In this document: one piece after another, positions 39,164 through 49,440 of the stretch
Layout: each line of letters starts with the position of its first letter
How positions within the stretch are numbered: position 1 is the stretch's first letter
Origin: Entomobacter blattae
GTDB taxonomy: Bacteria > Pseudomonadota > Alphaproteobacteria > Acetobacterales > Acetobacteraceae
Length of the DNA: 64,000 nucleotides
Direction: 5' to 3'
Assembly: GCF_014672835.1 (NCBI RefSeq)
Contig: NZ_CP060244.1
Location: 212,501 to 276,500 of the forward strand
The notes under the pieces: generated by a model
Seen by the model: only the letters and a program-made list of their open reading frames with translations
What the model was told of the DNA's origin: nothing
Databases searched by the model: none
Made by a program: the position numbers and the translations under genes

Positions 39164-40147
39164 CTATTTTGGCTCTATATGCCCACCAAAACCAAAGCGC
39201 ATCGCGGAAAGAATTTTCTCAGCATAGTTATTCCCTGTCCGTGAACGAAAACGTGTAAACAAGGAAGCCGTCATAACAGGAACAGGAACATCTTCTTCAA
39301 TTGCGGCTTCGATTGTCCAACGTCCTTCACCAGAATCAGGGACTTCTCCTTTAAACTGCGGCAGTTCTTGATCCTTGACAAGAGCCTGAGCACAGAGATC
39401 CAACAGCCACGAAGAAACAACACTGCCTCTTCTCCAAACCTCGGCGATATCCGCCACATTTAGCTTGAAGCGTTGATCTTCTGGTAAAAGCTGGGAATTC
39501 TTTTCTTTAATAACATCAAAGCCTTCAGCATAGGCCTGCATCATACCATATTCTATACCATTATGAACCATTTTCACAAAATGGCCAGAACCAGCAGGGC
39601 CGCAATGAAGGTAACCCTTCTCAGCACGAGGATCCAACTCTGAACCACGGTTTTTTGTACGCTCAATTTCACCAATTCCAGGGGCCAGGCTTTCCAGAAT
39701 AGGATCAATATGATCTGCAGCTTCTTTTGAGCCACCATACATCATACAATAGCCACGTTCCAGCCCCCAAACACCACCAGAGGTTCCTACATCAACAAAG
39801 TGAATGCCCTTTTCGGCTAGCTTCTTAGCTCTCGCCAGGTCATCCTTATAGTAAGAATTGCCACCATCGATCACAATATCCCCTTTGTTAAGAAGGGAGC
39901 CCAATTTCTCAACGGTATCCCCCGTAATCTTACCAGCAGGAAGCATTACCCAAACAATTTTGGGAGAAGAAAGTTTTGAAACCACATCTTCAAGGCTTGT
40001 AGCGGCAACACTGCCTTTGGCTTCAGAATTTATTTTCTTCACGGCATCGGCAGACTGGTCAAACAACACGACCTCATGCCCATGTCGGGAGAGGCGTAAA
40101 GCCATATTTCCACCCATACGACCAAGACCAACCATTGCTAACTTCAT
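39164..40147 (-). CDS. gnd: 6-phosphogluconate dehydrogenase (short, decarboxylating)
   Basis: Converts 6-phosphogluconate to ribulose 5-phosphate and CO2. About 327 residues from 40147 ([16 protein letters not shown]), the short GndA-type form that often uses NAD. The start is chosen because AAAAGG lies about 8 bases upstream and the Rossmann motif then begins at once; the frame extends to 40171. Visible landmarks are [12 protein letters not shown] near 100 and the catalytic [19 protein letters not shown] near 180. It lies between tal-pgi and zwf. Confidence 0.95.
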   Translation of the reverse strand: MKLAMVGLGRMGGNMALRLSRHGHEVVLFDQSADAVKKINSEAKGSVAATSLEDVVSKLSSPKIVWVMLPAGKITGDTVEKLGSLLNKGDIVIDGGNSYYKDDLARAKKLAEKGIHFVDVGTSGGVWGLERGYCMMYGGSKEAADHIDPILESLAPGIGEIERTKNRGSELDPRAEKGYLHCGPAGSGHFVKMVHNGIEYGMMQAYAEGFDVIKEKNSQLLPEDQRFKLNVADIAEVWRRGSVVSSWLLDLCAQALVKDQELPQFKGEVPDSGEGRWTIEAAIEEDVPVPVMTASLFTRFRSRTGNNYAEKILSAMRFGFGGHIEPK

Positions 40148-40250
40148 AAAATCAACCTTTTCAATTTTCATTTAATTTCTACGCTTTTAGAACAGAACAC
40201 TATCGCCCCTTGCCTAAAGCGTAGGATGACAAACCTAATTTCTCATAAAG

Positions 40251-40285
40251 AGGGGCTTTTCAGAATGGAAAAAAGAAAAGCCCCT
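40251..40285 (-). terminator. Terminator after tal-pgi
   Basis: An 11-bp perfect stem, AGGGGCTTTTC (40251-40261) and GAAAAGCCCCT (40275-40285), starts nine bases past the minus-strand tal-pgi stop. It is followed by a weak T-rich stretch. It suggests that gnd and later genes can be transcribed separately. Confidence 0.75.
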
Positions 40286-40293
40286 TGCTTTAA

Positions 40294-43140
40294 CTACTTT
40301 ACTGCACTTTTCATAGCGTTCCCCAGTTTTTCTAGGCCGCTCTTGAGATCTCCTTGGATATGCACGCGCAGAACTCTACGCCCACGCTCACTCAGAACAT
40401 CGAAGTCCCCTCGTGCCTGGGCTGCTCCAACAACACCAAATGTATATTTCTCCCCTGGGATACTCACATCGGCATGACTGTTATCACTTGTCACCTGCAG
40501 GAAAACACCATCATTGGAGCCACCTTTATAAGCCTGCCCCGTAGAATGAAGGAAACGAGGCCCAAACTCAGCAGCTGTTGCAACTTTCTTGCTATCGCGC
40601 ACGGCCAGTCTTAAATCCTGAATCCATTTGCGATGAGGCATATTACGCTCAATATAGGCAAGAATACCCACATAGTCCCCAGCTTTAACCCGTGAGAAAT
40701 GAGACTTCAAGATCTCGGCCAGAGAATTACCGCTAAGCTCCTTACGATTTCTTTCATCGGTAAAGAAGCTAAAATCCCCATCTGTAGCAAATGGTTTTTC
40801 ATCAGGCAGTTTTCCAGTCTGGTTATAAGCATCGGTAAGAGCACGCGTTTTAACCTTACTGGCTTCAACATCTGGCTGATTAAAGGCATTAATGCCCATG
40901 ATAGACCCAGCAACCGCTGTAGCAAACTCCCAACGGAAAAATTCCTGGAAGACATGCTCAATATCGTTCAGAGAAATTGTTACCACAGGCTGGCCTGCAG
41001 CAATCAGCTTCTCAATCGCTTTATCTTGGGCAGCATCAGGCTTTGAAGCAAGACGGACATAGGCAAAAACCCTATCTTTCCCATACACTGCAGGATCCCC
41101 CAGTGTTTCATCATCAATGGGAACAAGTGCCTTTCCTTCTTTTCCTGTCGATTCTGCCAAAAGCTGTTCAAGCCAGGCACCAAGGTCGTAAATGGCAGGA
41201 GAAGCAATAATCGTTACCTTATTACGGCCAATTGTTTGCCCAACACCCAGAACAGTTCCCAGCAATACGCCTGGATTATAAAGGGGTGGTGCCCCGGCAG
41301 AGCAGGCCTTTTCCATTCTCTGGGCCGTTTGTAGCAGAGATTTTACAGGCAAGCCGGCCGCTACTGCGGGCACAAGACCAAAGTTGGATAAAACGGAATA
41401 ACGCCCGCCAATTTCCTTACGACCATGAAAAATCTTCCAGAACTTATCCTTCTTAGCAACCTCTTCCATATGAGAGCCAGGATCGGTAACGGCCACAAAA
41501 TGCTCACCAACCTTGTCGCCAAGAACCTTCTTAGCCGCCTCATAAAAATAGGCTTTCAGAACATTTGGCTCAAGGGTTCCGCCAGATTTTGACGAGACGA
41601 TAAACAGGGTTTTGCCTAAATCTACAGCATTCTCAAATGTTTTAACCTGAGAAGGTAAAATACTATCTAAAACATGCAGTTTAGGAAAACCAGCCTGCTG
41701 GCCAAAGGTCTCAGCAAGAACTTCTGGCCCAAGGCTGGAACCGCCCATCCCTAACAAAAGAATGTCTTTAAAGCCTTTGGCTTTCACATCTTTCTGAAAG
41801 GCTTCCAGTTCAGAGACATTCTCAAGCCGTTCATCAATAATATCGAGCCAACCCAACCATTTGGACTCATCATCACCCGTCCAAACAGAGGCATCCTTGG
41901 CCCAAACCTTACGCACCTTGCCAGCCTTGCGCCAATCTTCCATGGCAGCATCAACTTTTTCCTTCATATCAGCCGGCAGGTCAATCTTAATGCCATCAAG
42001 CTTCTCGCCCTGTAGGGCAATCTGCTTGGATGCTACAGACCCAAGAAGAGCATCAAAAGCATCGGCAAAAGAGGAAACACCAGCTTCTAGAAGCGTATCG
42101 GTCACCTGTTTTAGGTTAATCCCCAACTTGGCGGCATCCGCCAGGACTTTCTTTGCTTCTTCAACATTTTCGGTCAGAGAGGCCCTGACTTTCCCATGGT
42201 CACGAAATGCATCAAACGTTGCAGGAGGAATGGTATTAACCGTTTCTGGACCAATCAACTCATCAACATATAGGGTGTCAGGATAAGCCTTATCTTTAAC
42301 GCCTGTGCTAGCCCACAGCAAACGCTGAGGTTGCGCACCAGCCTGGGCCAGAGTTTTCCACCTATCAGATTTCATAACTTCCAGATAATGCTGATAGGCC
42401 ATTTTGGCATTAGCAATGGCAACCTTACCCCGCAGGGCCTTGAGCTGGCTATTCTCCTTATCACCTTTAGCGACACGCTCATCAATTTGCTTATCGATCA
42501 TAGTGTCGATACGACTGACAAAGAATGAGGCTACACTCGCAATATGAGAAATGTCCTCGCCTTTTTTATGGCGTGCTTCCAGCCCTTGAATGTAGGCTTC
42601 CAACACGGCCTTATAGGCATCCAGCGAGAAGAGCAGCGTTACGTTAACGTTAATCCCGTCACTGATAACCTGCTGAATGGAAGGCACACATTCTGGCGTG
42701 GCCGGTATTTTGATCATGAGATTTTTCTCATTGACCGCCTTCCATAAGCGACGGGCCTCATCAATGGTGCCCTGGGTATCATTGGCCAAATAAGGGGAAA
42801 CCTCAAGACTTACGTACCCATCCTTGCCTTTTGTTTTTTCCCATACGGGAAACAGTACTTTTGTTGCAGCCCGAATATCATCAATCGCCATAGTCTCATA
42901 TAAGGTTGAAACATCGGTGATCTGGGCTTGAGCTATCTGCTTGAACTGACCGTCATAGTCTGTTCCATGCCCCATAGCCTTCTCGAAAATAGCGGGGTTT
43001 GAGGTCACACCCTTCAGCCCATCCTCATCAACCAGTTTTTTTAAGCTGCCATTTTCAGTATATGATCTCTGGATAAAATCCAACCAAGGAGACTGACCAA
43101 ACTTCTCCAATTCTTTAAGCGGATTGTTTCCCGCGCTCAT
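40294..43140 (-). CDS. tal-pgi: Bifunctional transaldolase / glucose-6-phosphate isomerase
   Basis: A 948-residue fusion that joins the non-oxidative pentose-phosphate pathway to the fructose/glucose 6-phosphate step. Residues about 1-370 are a transaldolase (GVTSNPAIFEKAM near 44, Schiff-base lysine in LMIKIPAT near 141). Residues about 400-948 are a phosphoglucose isomerase (LLGMGGSSLGPEVLAETF near 455, SKSGGTLEPN near 520, GGRYSVLSNFGL near 580). Such fusions are familiar in Gluconobacter-type acetic acid bacteria. Hairpins bound it on both sides, so it may be its own transcription unit. Confidence 0.96.
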   Translation of the reverse strand: MSAGNNPLKELEKFGQSPWLDFIQRSYTENGSLKKLVDEDGLKGVTSNPAIFEKAMGHGTDYDGQFKQIAQAQITDVSTLYETMAIDDIRAATKVLFPVWEKTKGKDGYVSLEVSPYLANDTQGTIDEARRLWKAVNEKNLMIKIPATPECVPSIQQVISDGINVNVTLLFSLDAYKAVLEAYIQGLEARHKKGEDISHIASVASFFVSRIDTMIDKQIDERVAKGDKENSQLKALRGKVAIANAKMAYQHYLEVMKSDRWKTLAQAGAQPQRLLWASTGVKDKAYPDTLYVDELIGPETVNTIPPATFDAFRDHGKVRASLTENVEEAKKVLADAAKLGINLKQVTDTLLEAGVSSFADAFDALLGSVASKQIALQGEKLDGIKIDLPADMKEKVDAAMEDWRKAGKVRKVWAKDASVWTGDDESKWLGWLDIIDERLENVSELEAFQKDVKAKGFKDILLLGMGGSSLGPEVLAETFGQQAGFPKLHVLDSILPSQVKTFENAVDLGKTLFIVSSKSGGTLEPNVLKAYFYEAAKKVLGDKVGEHFVAVTDPGSHMEEVAKKDKFWKIFHGRKEIGGRYSVLSNFGLVPAVAAGLPVKSLLQTAQRMEKACSAGAPPLYNPGVLLGTVLGVGQTIGRNKVTIIASPAIYDLGAWLEQLLAESTGKEGKALVPIDDETLGDPAVYGKDRVFAYVRLASKPDAAQDKAIEKLIAAGQPVVTISLNDIEHVFQEFFRWEFATAVAGSIMGINAFNQPDVEASKVKTRALTDAYNQTGKLPDEKPFATDGDFSFFTDERNRKELSGNSLAEILKSHFSRVKAGDYVGILAYIERNMPHRKWIQDLRLAVRDSKKVATAAEFGPRFLHSTGQAYKGGSNDGVFLQVTSDNSHADVSIPGEKYTFGVVGAAQARGDFDVLSERGRRVLRVHIQGDLKSGLEKLGNAMKSAVK

Positions 43141-43241
43141 GACAAATATCCTTATCTTTTAATATTTTAGAATTTAAAGACCCTATCAATTATTGGATCG
43201 GTACAATAAATCTTGAATTTCTTAAACATCATTAAACGAAA

Positions 43242-43282
43242 GGCTCATTTTCCGCACCGTTACAGGAAGCGGAAAATGCCTT
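43242..43282 (-). terminator. Terminator after tkt
   Basis: CATTTTCCGC (43246-43255) pairs with GCGGAAAATG (43269-43278), extended by AAGG/CCTT with a two-base bulge. On the minus strand it lies just beyond the tkt stop and is followed by TTTCGTTT. Confidence 0.7.
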
Positions 43283-43300
43283 ATCGTTGACCGACGCTGA

Positions 43301-45415
43301 TTAGGCCTTTTTAGCCTGTTCGCGTGCAGCCTTCAAAACCGCTTCTTCCGTAAAACCAAAATGTGGAAGAAGGTTTTTGAGCGGCGCTGAAGCTCCAAAA
43401 CCATGCATAGCTATAATCGCTCCTGTGGTACCAGCATAACGCTCCCACCCAATAGCGGATGCCATTTCTACCACTACACGCCCCTTTACATCTGGCGGTA
43501 AAACACTCTCCCGATAGGATTGGGGTTGGGCTTCAAACAGATCCCAGCTCGGCATTGAAACGACGCGCACCTTAATGCCTTCCTGGGTGAGTTTCTCATA
43601 GGCTTTAACAGCCAGCCCCAACTCTGTGCCAGTCGCAATCAGAATGACATCGGGCTTGCCATTACTATCGGCCAAAACATAAGCCCCTTTGGCAACGCCT
43701 GAGGCTGAAGCATATTTTTTACGGTCAAGCGTAGGCTGCTCTTGGCGGCTCAGCACCAAACAGACTGGTTTATGTTGCTGGGTAACCGTAACACGCCAGG
43801 CTTCAGCCACCTCATTCGCATCGCCAGGGCGCAGGGTGATTAACCCAGGTGTTGCACGAAACTGAATGAGCTGCTCAATAGGTTGATGGGTTGGCCCATC
43901 TTCACCCACACCAATACTATCATGTGTAAAGATGTATATGACCGGTAGCCCCATCAAAGCCGAAAGGCGAATAGGCGGTTTCATATAGTCAGAGAAAATG
44001 AAAAAGCCTGAGCAATAAGCCCGAACACCCGAGACAGTCAACCCGTTTGCAATAGAGCCCATAGCATGCTCGCGTACCCCAAAATGCAGGTTACGGCCAC
44101 CATAGGTGCCATTCCATTCCTTAGGCTGGAAAGAGCCTGCCCCTTCAAAGGTTAAGTCTGTTTTTGTTGAAGGAGCCAAATCAGCAGCGCCCCCAATTAA
44201 CCAAGGATAATTCTTGGCAATGGCATTTAAAACCTTACCGGAGCTCGCCCGGGAGGCTACCCCTTTTTCATCGGTTTCAAACACAGGAATATCTTTATCC
44301 CACCCTTTAGGTAAACGATGATGAATAATATCCTCTACCTGTTGGCCTAGTTCGGGAAATTCCTTTTTATAAGCTTCAAACAGCTCATACCATTTTTTGC
44401 GAGCAGCAGCCCCGCGAGCCCCTACCCCTTTTTTGAAATGTTCCAGAACACCATCGGGAACATAGAAGGTTTTATCAGCAGGGAAGCCGAGGTTCTTCTT
44501 GGTTTCTGCAACCTCATCAACCCCTAATGGCTCACCATGGGCAGAGGCCTTGCCAGCCTTGTGAGGAGAACCAAACCCAATAACACTATGCTGAATAATT
44601 AAGGTAGGACGTTGTGTTTCCTTACGGCCCTCTTCCAGTTTGGCCTTAATATCGGCAATATTATTGGCATCTTTAACTTCCAGAACCTGCCAACCGTAAG
44701 CCTCAAACCTTTTCCCAACATCTTCCGTAAAGGCGAGATCTGTTGATCCTTCAATCGAAATTTTATTACGATCATAAAGCCATATCAGATTGCCAAGCTT
44801 AAGATGCCCAGCGAGGGAGGCTGCTTCGCTGACAACGCCTTCCATCATATCGCCATCGCCACAGAACGCATAAACGTTATAGTCAAAAAGCGGGAAATTC
44901 GGCTTATTATAATGCGTAGCCAACCAGAGCTGTGCCATAGCCATCCCTACCGAATTGGCACATCCCTGCCCTAATGGGCCGGTTGTGGTTTCAACACCTG
45001 CTGTATGACGATATTCAGGATGACCAGGGGTTTTGGAATTATATTGACGAAACGATTCGAGGTCTTGAATGGTAAGAGCAGGCTCATTCTGAACTTTACC
45101 CTCATGGGTAACATTATGGATACCGGTCAGGTAAATAACAGAATAAAGCAGCATAGAAGCATGCCCGCCTGAAAGCACAAACCTATCTCTTCCTGGCCAT
45201 AGGGGATCTGCTGGGTCATATTTCAGAAGATTTTGCCAAAGCGTATAGGTTGCTGGGGCTAAACCCATGGGAGTACCAGGATGGCCAGAATTGGCTTTTT
45301 GCACACCATCAATCGCTAAGGTGCGAATTGTATTGATACAAAGCTGATCGATATCTGAAGCAGAGGCTGCCCCACCATCGGGAGCTCTCAACGATCCATT
45401 TAGAAATGAACGCAT
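43301..45415 (-). CDS. tkt: Transketolase
   Basis: Thiamine-diphosphate enzyme that moves two-carbon units between sugar phosphates. At 704 residues it is slightly longer than typical, with an N-terminal tail of about 20 residues. Diagnostic blocks are KANSGHPGTPMGLAP near 42, the ThDP motif FCGDGDMMEGVVSEA near 180, and DSIGVGEDGPTHQPIEQL near 495. It is the first gene of the minus-strand cluster, and a GGAGG site precedes its start. Confidence 0.97.
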   Translation of the reverse strand: MRSFLNGSLRAPDGGAASASDIDQLCINTIRTLAIDGVQKANSGHPGTPMGLAPATYTLWQNLLKYDPADPLWPGRDRFVLSGGHASMLLYSVIYLTGIHNVTHEGKVQNEPALTIQDLESFRQYNSKTPGHPEYRHTAGVETTTGPLGQGCANSVGMAMAQLWLATHYNKPNFPLFDYNVYAFCGDGDMMEGVVSEAASLAGHLKLGNLIWLYDRNKISIEGSTDLAFTEDVGKRFEAYGWQVLEVKDANNIADIKAKLEEGRKETQRPTLIIQHSVIGFGSPHKAGKASAHGEPLGVDEVAETKKNLGFPADKTFYVPDGVLEHFKKGVGARGAAARKKWYELFEAYKKEFPELGQQVEDIIHHRLPKGWDKDIPVFETDEKGVASRASSGKVLNAIAKNYPWLIGGAADLAPSTKTDLTFEGAGSFQPKEWNGTYGGRNLHFGVREHAMGSIANGLTVSGVRAYCSGFFIFSDYMKPPIRLSALMGLPVIYIFTHDSIGVGEDGPTHQPIEQLIQFRATPGLITLRPGDANEVAEAWRVTVTQQHKPVCLVLSRQEQPTLDRKKYASASGVAKGAYVLADSNGKPDVILIATGTELGLAVKAYEKLTQEGIKVRVVSMPSWDLFEAQPQSYRESVLPPDVKGRVVVEMASAIGWERYAGTTGAIIAMHGFGASAPLKNLLPHFGFTEEAVLKAAREQAKKA

Positions 45416-46017
45416 AAAATTTTGGCCCTCCTTGTGACCATCATCAATAGGGTAATCTTTTGACTTTCAGAAACAGGCTTCTTGCCCAATACAGCCAAAA
45501 ACCTCGTTCCTTCCTTCCAAACCAAGATGCCTGGAAAAACCTTTTTCCCAAATCCAGCTCGGGATAATACGCTTAATTTCACCGCATAATAGGATATTTT
45601 TTTAAATTGAGTCTAGATTGGTAAATCAATATCATCAGATAACACAGAATTTAAGCATACCCATTTTACAAACAAGACACAAACTACTCTTTTTTTCTTT
45701 TTGAAATCAGCCCTCTTAAAAACCATGGCTTTGGGTAGGAAACGCCAAAACCCACTTTTTTAAGAGAAGGCTTACTCCTTACTTCATAAAAAGTATTCGC
45801 TCATTTTTTAAGTCTTTATTTTACACAAAAACGTTATAACACAAACGCACACTATCGGCCTATCCTCAGTAGGACTTATCTTCAGTATAAAACAGCTCAA
45901 ATAGGGGGTTCGAGCCCGTCTAAAACCGTTTTTATACCAGAACAGCTATTCAACAACCATCTTAAAATCCAAGCGTTTACAAGTGATCTAGACAGTTTAT
46001 TTTCAGGCAGGGGTTGC
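45416..46017. other. Divergent spacer between tkt and the GH3 gene
   Basis: A 602-base AT-rich spacer that must hold the promoters of both divergent genes. Short open frames in it lack any family resemblance. A T-arm-like string at 45904-45920 does not belong to a foldable tRNA. Confidence 0.45.
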
Positions 46018-48312
46018 ATGGTAAATTTCTTTTCCAGTTTACGGCAGTTTTTCTCAACAGAAAAACCTTTTTCCATCCCCCATGGAGGAAAAACCCTTAT
46101 GGCCCGGGGGAAATACAGTTTTTTAAAGAAAAAACCTCTCCGTCCTTCCTCTTCTACCAAAAACATATCACAAATAATTGATCGACTAACCCTTGAGGAA
46201 AAGATTGCACTTCTCTCGTCGCAACTGGCCATTGATATAGCCGGTATACAAAAACCCCCTCATGCCATAGGAAGTGCAGGTTTTTGTGAGGGAAACAAAG
46301 ATGCAGCTATCCCAGCCTTACAAATTACCGATGCAGGCCTTGGCGTAGGCATTACCCCTTATACCCCTTATCCAGAAGGAATAACGGCCCTGCCAAGCAC
46401 CCTCACACTGGCAGCCAGTTTTTCCTCTACCATGGCAGAAAAAGCAGGAAACCTGATTGGGAAAGAAGCCTCACTAAGGGGGTTTAACGTTCTGCTTTTA
46501 GGAGGATGCAATTTAGTGCGTGAGCCTCTCTCGGGACGAAATTTTGAAACTGCGGGAGAAGACCCCCTCTTGTCTGGTCATATCTCAGGGGCCTTAGCAA
46601 GGGGGGTGCAAAATAATAAGGTTGTTGCCGCCTTAAAGCATTTTGTTCTTTCCCCACAGGAAACAAGGCGGGCTTTCTATAACGCAACCTTAAACGAAGA
46701 AGCCCTTCAAGAATCCGACCTTCTGGCGTTTTATATTGCCTTAGGCACCAGTCATGCCGGAGCGGTTATGCTGTGCGAAAACCGGGTCAATGACTTGCCT
46801 ATGCCTGAAAATTCCTATCTTGTCACGACGGTTTTAAAAAAAGAATGGGGTTTTTCGGGATGGGTACTTTCAGAATGGGGAAGCACCCCCAGCTGTGAAC
46901 CCTCTGCCATAGCAGGCCTTGACCAAGAATCCGCCCGTGAGCTGGACAAATCCCCTTATTTTACTGAACCCCTCTTACAAGCCGTGCAAGAAGGGCGCGT
47001 TCCGCTAGCACGTATTGATGATATGGTCGAACGCATCTTAAAAGGTCTTGCTCAAGCGGGCCTGTTCCCTGCGCCTTCACCCCCACCCCAACCTCTTGAG
47101 CCCAATGCCTTTACTGCTGATATGAAGGCCCATTACCTTACCGCGCGCTCTATTGCTGAAAAGGGTATTGTCCTTCTCAAAAATGACAATGAATGCCTCC
47201 CCCTGCCTTTTAACCTCACCCGTATCGCCCTCATCGGGGGCCATGCCGACCTTGGCATTCTCTCTGGTGGTGGATCCTCTCAGGTGACCCCACCCAACAG
47301 TCTATCGTTTGAGGTTAACGCCCAACGGGGGCATAATTTCCCTCTTCAACGTATTTATCACCCTTCTGTGCCCCTGCTTGAATTGCGTAAAAAATTTTCC
47401 TCAACAGAATTTGTTTTTCACGATGGAACAAACGTAAAAGAGGCCTCTCAAATCGCCAGAGACTGCGACGCTGCCATTATTTTCGCTGAGCAATGGATGA
47501 GCGAAGGACTGGATTCCCCAAACCTTGAGCTCCCTGATCAGCAAGATATCCTTATCAGTTCCATTGCCCTGGCGAATCCTAAAACCATTGTCGTTCTGAT
47601 AACAGGGGGAGCTGTTAAAATGCCTTGGGTCAACCAGGTGGGGGCCATTCTTGCCGCCTGGTATCCTGGTATAGCTGGAGCTGAAGCCATTGCCCGTATT
47701 ATTTCAGGGGAAGTAACTCCCTCGGGAAGGCTGCCAATCAGCTTTCCACACAATGAAGACCAACTCCCTAACCCCACGCCTATCGATATCACCATAGAAG
47801 ATGGAAATTTTTCAGGGCCGGGGCCATTTGACATTTCCTATAAAAAGGAAGGGAGTAATGTCGGTTATCGCTGGTTTAGCCACACAAAACAAAAACCGCT
47901 CTTTCCCTTTGGATTTGGCCTCTCTTACACCAGTTTTCATTACTCAGACCTCATGATCACCGAGCAGGATGAGACCTTGGTAGCCACCCTTGATATTGTC
48001 AATACGGGTCAGTTCCGAGGGACAGATGTTCCCCAAATTTATGTTTCGCATACGGGTAGGACATCTTTTAGCAAACGCCTTATCGGATATTACCGTATCA
48101 ACCTTGAGGCCGGACAAGGTGCTCGGATCTCTATTGTTCTTGAAAAAAAGATATTGGCGCATTTTCATTCTTCTCGCAGGCAATGGCATATTGAGGGAGG
48201 ACGTTATGCCTTTACAGCGGCCCCCCATGCCGACGATGACACTTTGCAATATGATATAACCCTCTCAGAAGAATACCTTCCCATCAAGGCTATTGTTTCA
48301 CCCTTTATATAG
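46018..48312 (+). CDS. GH3-family beta-glucosidase-like protein with altered nucleophile motif
   Basis: A 764-residue protein with the three parts of bacterial GH3 glucosidases: the TIM barrel (about 50-370), the alpha/beta sandwich (about 385-600) and a C-terminal fibronectin-III-like domain (about 620-764). REPLSGRNFETAGEDPLL near 160 is classic. The motif that should be SDW or SDH, holding the catalytic aspartate, reads VLSEWG with Glu286, and the substrate-binding KHF..N.QE reads KHFVLSPQE. Activity may therefore be altered or lost. No clear signal peptide is seen. ATG 46018 has AGGGG five bases upstream, and a second ATG lies at 46099. Confidence 0.85.
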   Translation: MVNFFSSLRQFFSTEKPFSIPHGGKTLMARGKYSFLKKKPLRPSSSTKNISQIIDRLTLEEKIALLSSQLAIDIAGIQKPPHAIGSAGFCEGNKDAAIPALQITDAGLGVGITPYTPYPEGITALPSTLTLAASFSSTMAEKAGNLIGKEASLRGFNVLLLGGCNLVREPLSGRNFETAGEDPLLSGHISGALARGVQNNKVVAALKHFVLSPQETRRAFYNATLNEEALQESDLLAFYIALGTSHAGAVMLCENRVNDLPMPENSYLVTTVLKKEWGFSGWVLSEWGSTPSCEPSAIAGLDQESARELDKSPYFTEPLLQAVQEGRVPLARIDDMVERILKGLAQAGLFPAPSPPPQPLEPNAFTADMKAHYLTARSIAEKGIVLLKNDNECLPLPFNLTRIALIGGHADLGILSGGGSSQVTPPNSLSFEVNAQRGHNFPLQRIYHPSVPLLELRKKFSSTEFVFHDGTNVKEASQIARDCDAAIIFAEQWMSEGLDSPNLELPDQQDILISSIALANPKTIVVLITGGAVKMPWVNQVGAILAAWYPGIAGAEAIARIISGEVTPSGRLPISFPHNEDQLPNPTPIDITIEDGNFSGPGPFDISYKKEGSNVGYRWFSHTKQKPLFPFGFGLSYTSFHYSDLMITEQDETLVATLDIVNTGQFRGTDVPQIYVSHTGRTSFSKRLIGYYRINLEAGQGARISIVLEKKILAHFHSSRRQWHIEGGRYAFTAAPHADDDTLQYDITLSEEYLPIKAIVSPFI

Positions 48313-48341
48313 ACGATCTTTTTTATATATAGACGACCTTT
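48305..48341. repeat. Short tandem duplication after the GH3 gene
   Basis: TTTATATAGACGATCTT is followed at once by TTTTATATATAGACGACCTT. The first copy overlaps the stop of the GH3 gene. Confidence 0.7.
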
Positions 48342-48416
48342 CTATTCTTTAGAGAATTGCCTTTCTAAACAGGGTCGTTCTATAAAAATAGCCTAATCAT
48401 AGAGGAAAATTTGACC

Positions 48417-49370
48417 ATGACCATAGGGTTTATTGGGTTAGGGGCCATGGGTTCTGCCTTGGCCGAGAGGCTTTTGGCTGCAGGCTATCCTTTAACTGTT
48501 TTTAACCGCACACCCGCGCGCTGTCTTCCTCTTGTTCAAAAAGGTGCAAAAGCGGCCAACACCCCCGCAGAATGTGCCAAAAGCAGTGAAATTCTTTTCA
48601 CTATGGTTAAGGACGATGTCTCCTTACAAAATCTGCTGGAAGGGGAAGACGGGATATATGCCGGCCTGCCCCAACAGTCTACGCATGTTTGTTGCAGTAC
48701 AATCTCCACGCAACTGGCAGAGACACTTCAGCAGCGCCATACCAAATTGCAGCAATATTTCTTTGCTGCACCCGTTCTTGGCCGCCCCTTAGCGGCACAG
48801 ACAGGGCAGCTTTATATTCTTGCAGCAGGCCCGGAGATTTTAAAAAATAAACTGCGCCCCTTATTTGAAGTCTTGGGCCAAAAAACTTTTAATTTGGGAG
48901 AAAACCCCACCCAGGCCTCTATTGTTAAACTTTCCTTGAACTTTCTTATTCTCTCCACCATAGAACAAATGGCAGAAGTTTTTACCGTTACAGAAAAAAT
49001 AGGGTTAACCAACCAGCAGGTCTTGGACATTCTGACAGAAAGTTTCTTTGGCTCTCCCGTCTATAAAAATTACGGTCAGTTTATTGTCGATAAAATCTAC
49101 TTCCAGCCAGATTCATCAAAGCCCGATTCATCAAAAACAGACCCCAAACCCGTTCAGGCCGATGTTGATCTGCTGTATAAGGATATTTCCCTTTTTCTCT
49201 CCGCGGGGCAAAATTTACAGACCCCCCTTCCTTTAGCCTCTCTGATTCAGAATCGACTCCTTAGCTGCATCGCCTTGGGCCATGGTCAAAAAGATTTTAC
49301 CATCATGGCAGAATGTGCACGCACCGATGCTGGCCTTTCCTCGCCCACGTCTTCCTCCCTAGAGGACTAA
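48417..49370 (+). CDS. Beta-hydroxyacid dehydrogenase family protein
   Basis: A 317-residue NAD(P)-dependent dehydrogenase of the 3-hydroxyisobutyrate / tartronate-semialdehyde reductase family. The Rossmann motif GFIGLGAMGSALAERL is at residues 4-19, and the substrate-site block reads FAAPVLGRP (usually DAPVSGG), with the catalytic lysine in VKLSLNF near 168. The variant APVLGRP resembles succinic-semialdehyde or glyoxylate-reductase-like members. ATG 48417 is preferred to TTG 48411, given GAGGA at 48402. A Ser/Asp/Lys linker near 230 contains an internally duplicated PDSSK. Its substrate cannot be assigned. Confidence 0.85.
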   Translation: MTIGFIGLGAMGSALAERLLAAGYPLTVFNRTPARCLPLVQKGAKAANTPAECAKSSEILFTMVKDDVSLQNLLEGEDGIYAGLPQQSTHVCCSTISTQLAETLQQRHTKLQQYFFAAPVLGRPLAAQTGQLYILAAGPEILKNKLRPLFEVLGQKTFNLGENPTQASIVKLSLNFLILSTIEQMAEVFTVTEKIGLTNQQVLDILTESFFGSPVYKNYGQFIVDKIYFQPDSSKPDSSKTDPKPVQADVDLLYKDISLFLSAGQNLQTPLPLASLIQNRLLSCIALGHGQKDFTIMAECARTDAGLSSPTSSSLED

Positions 49371-49440
49371 GAAAGGATACACATCCTTCCAGATAGATCA
49401 AATATATTTTAGAGCTTTTGCCTTCCCCCTAGGCCTTCAA

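Noticed and set aside
45897-45925. String resembling a tRNA T-arm (GGGGG TTCGAGC CCGTC)
   Set aside because: The stem has a G-G clash and there is no acceptor, anticodon or D-arm around it. It is likely chance and not a tRNA or attachment site.
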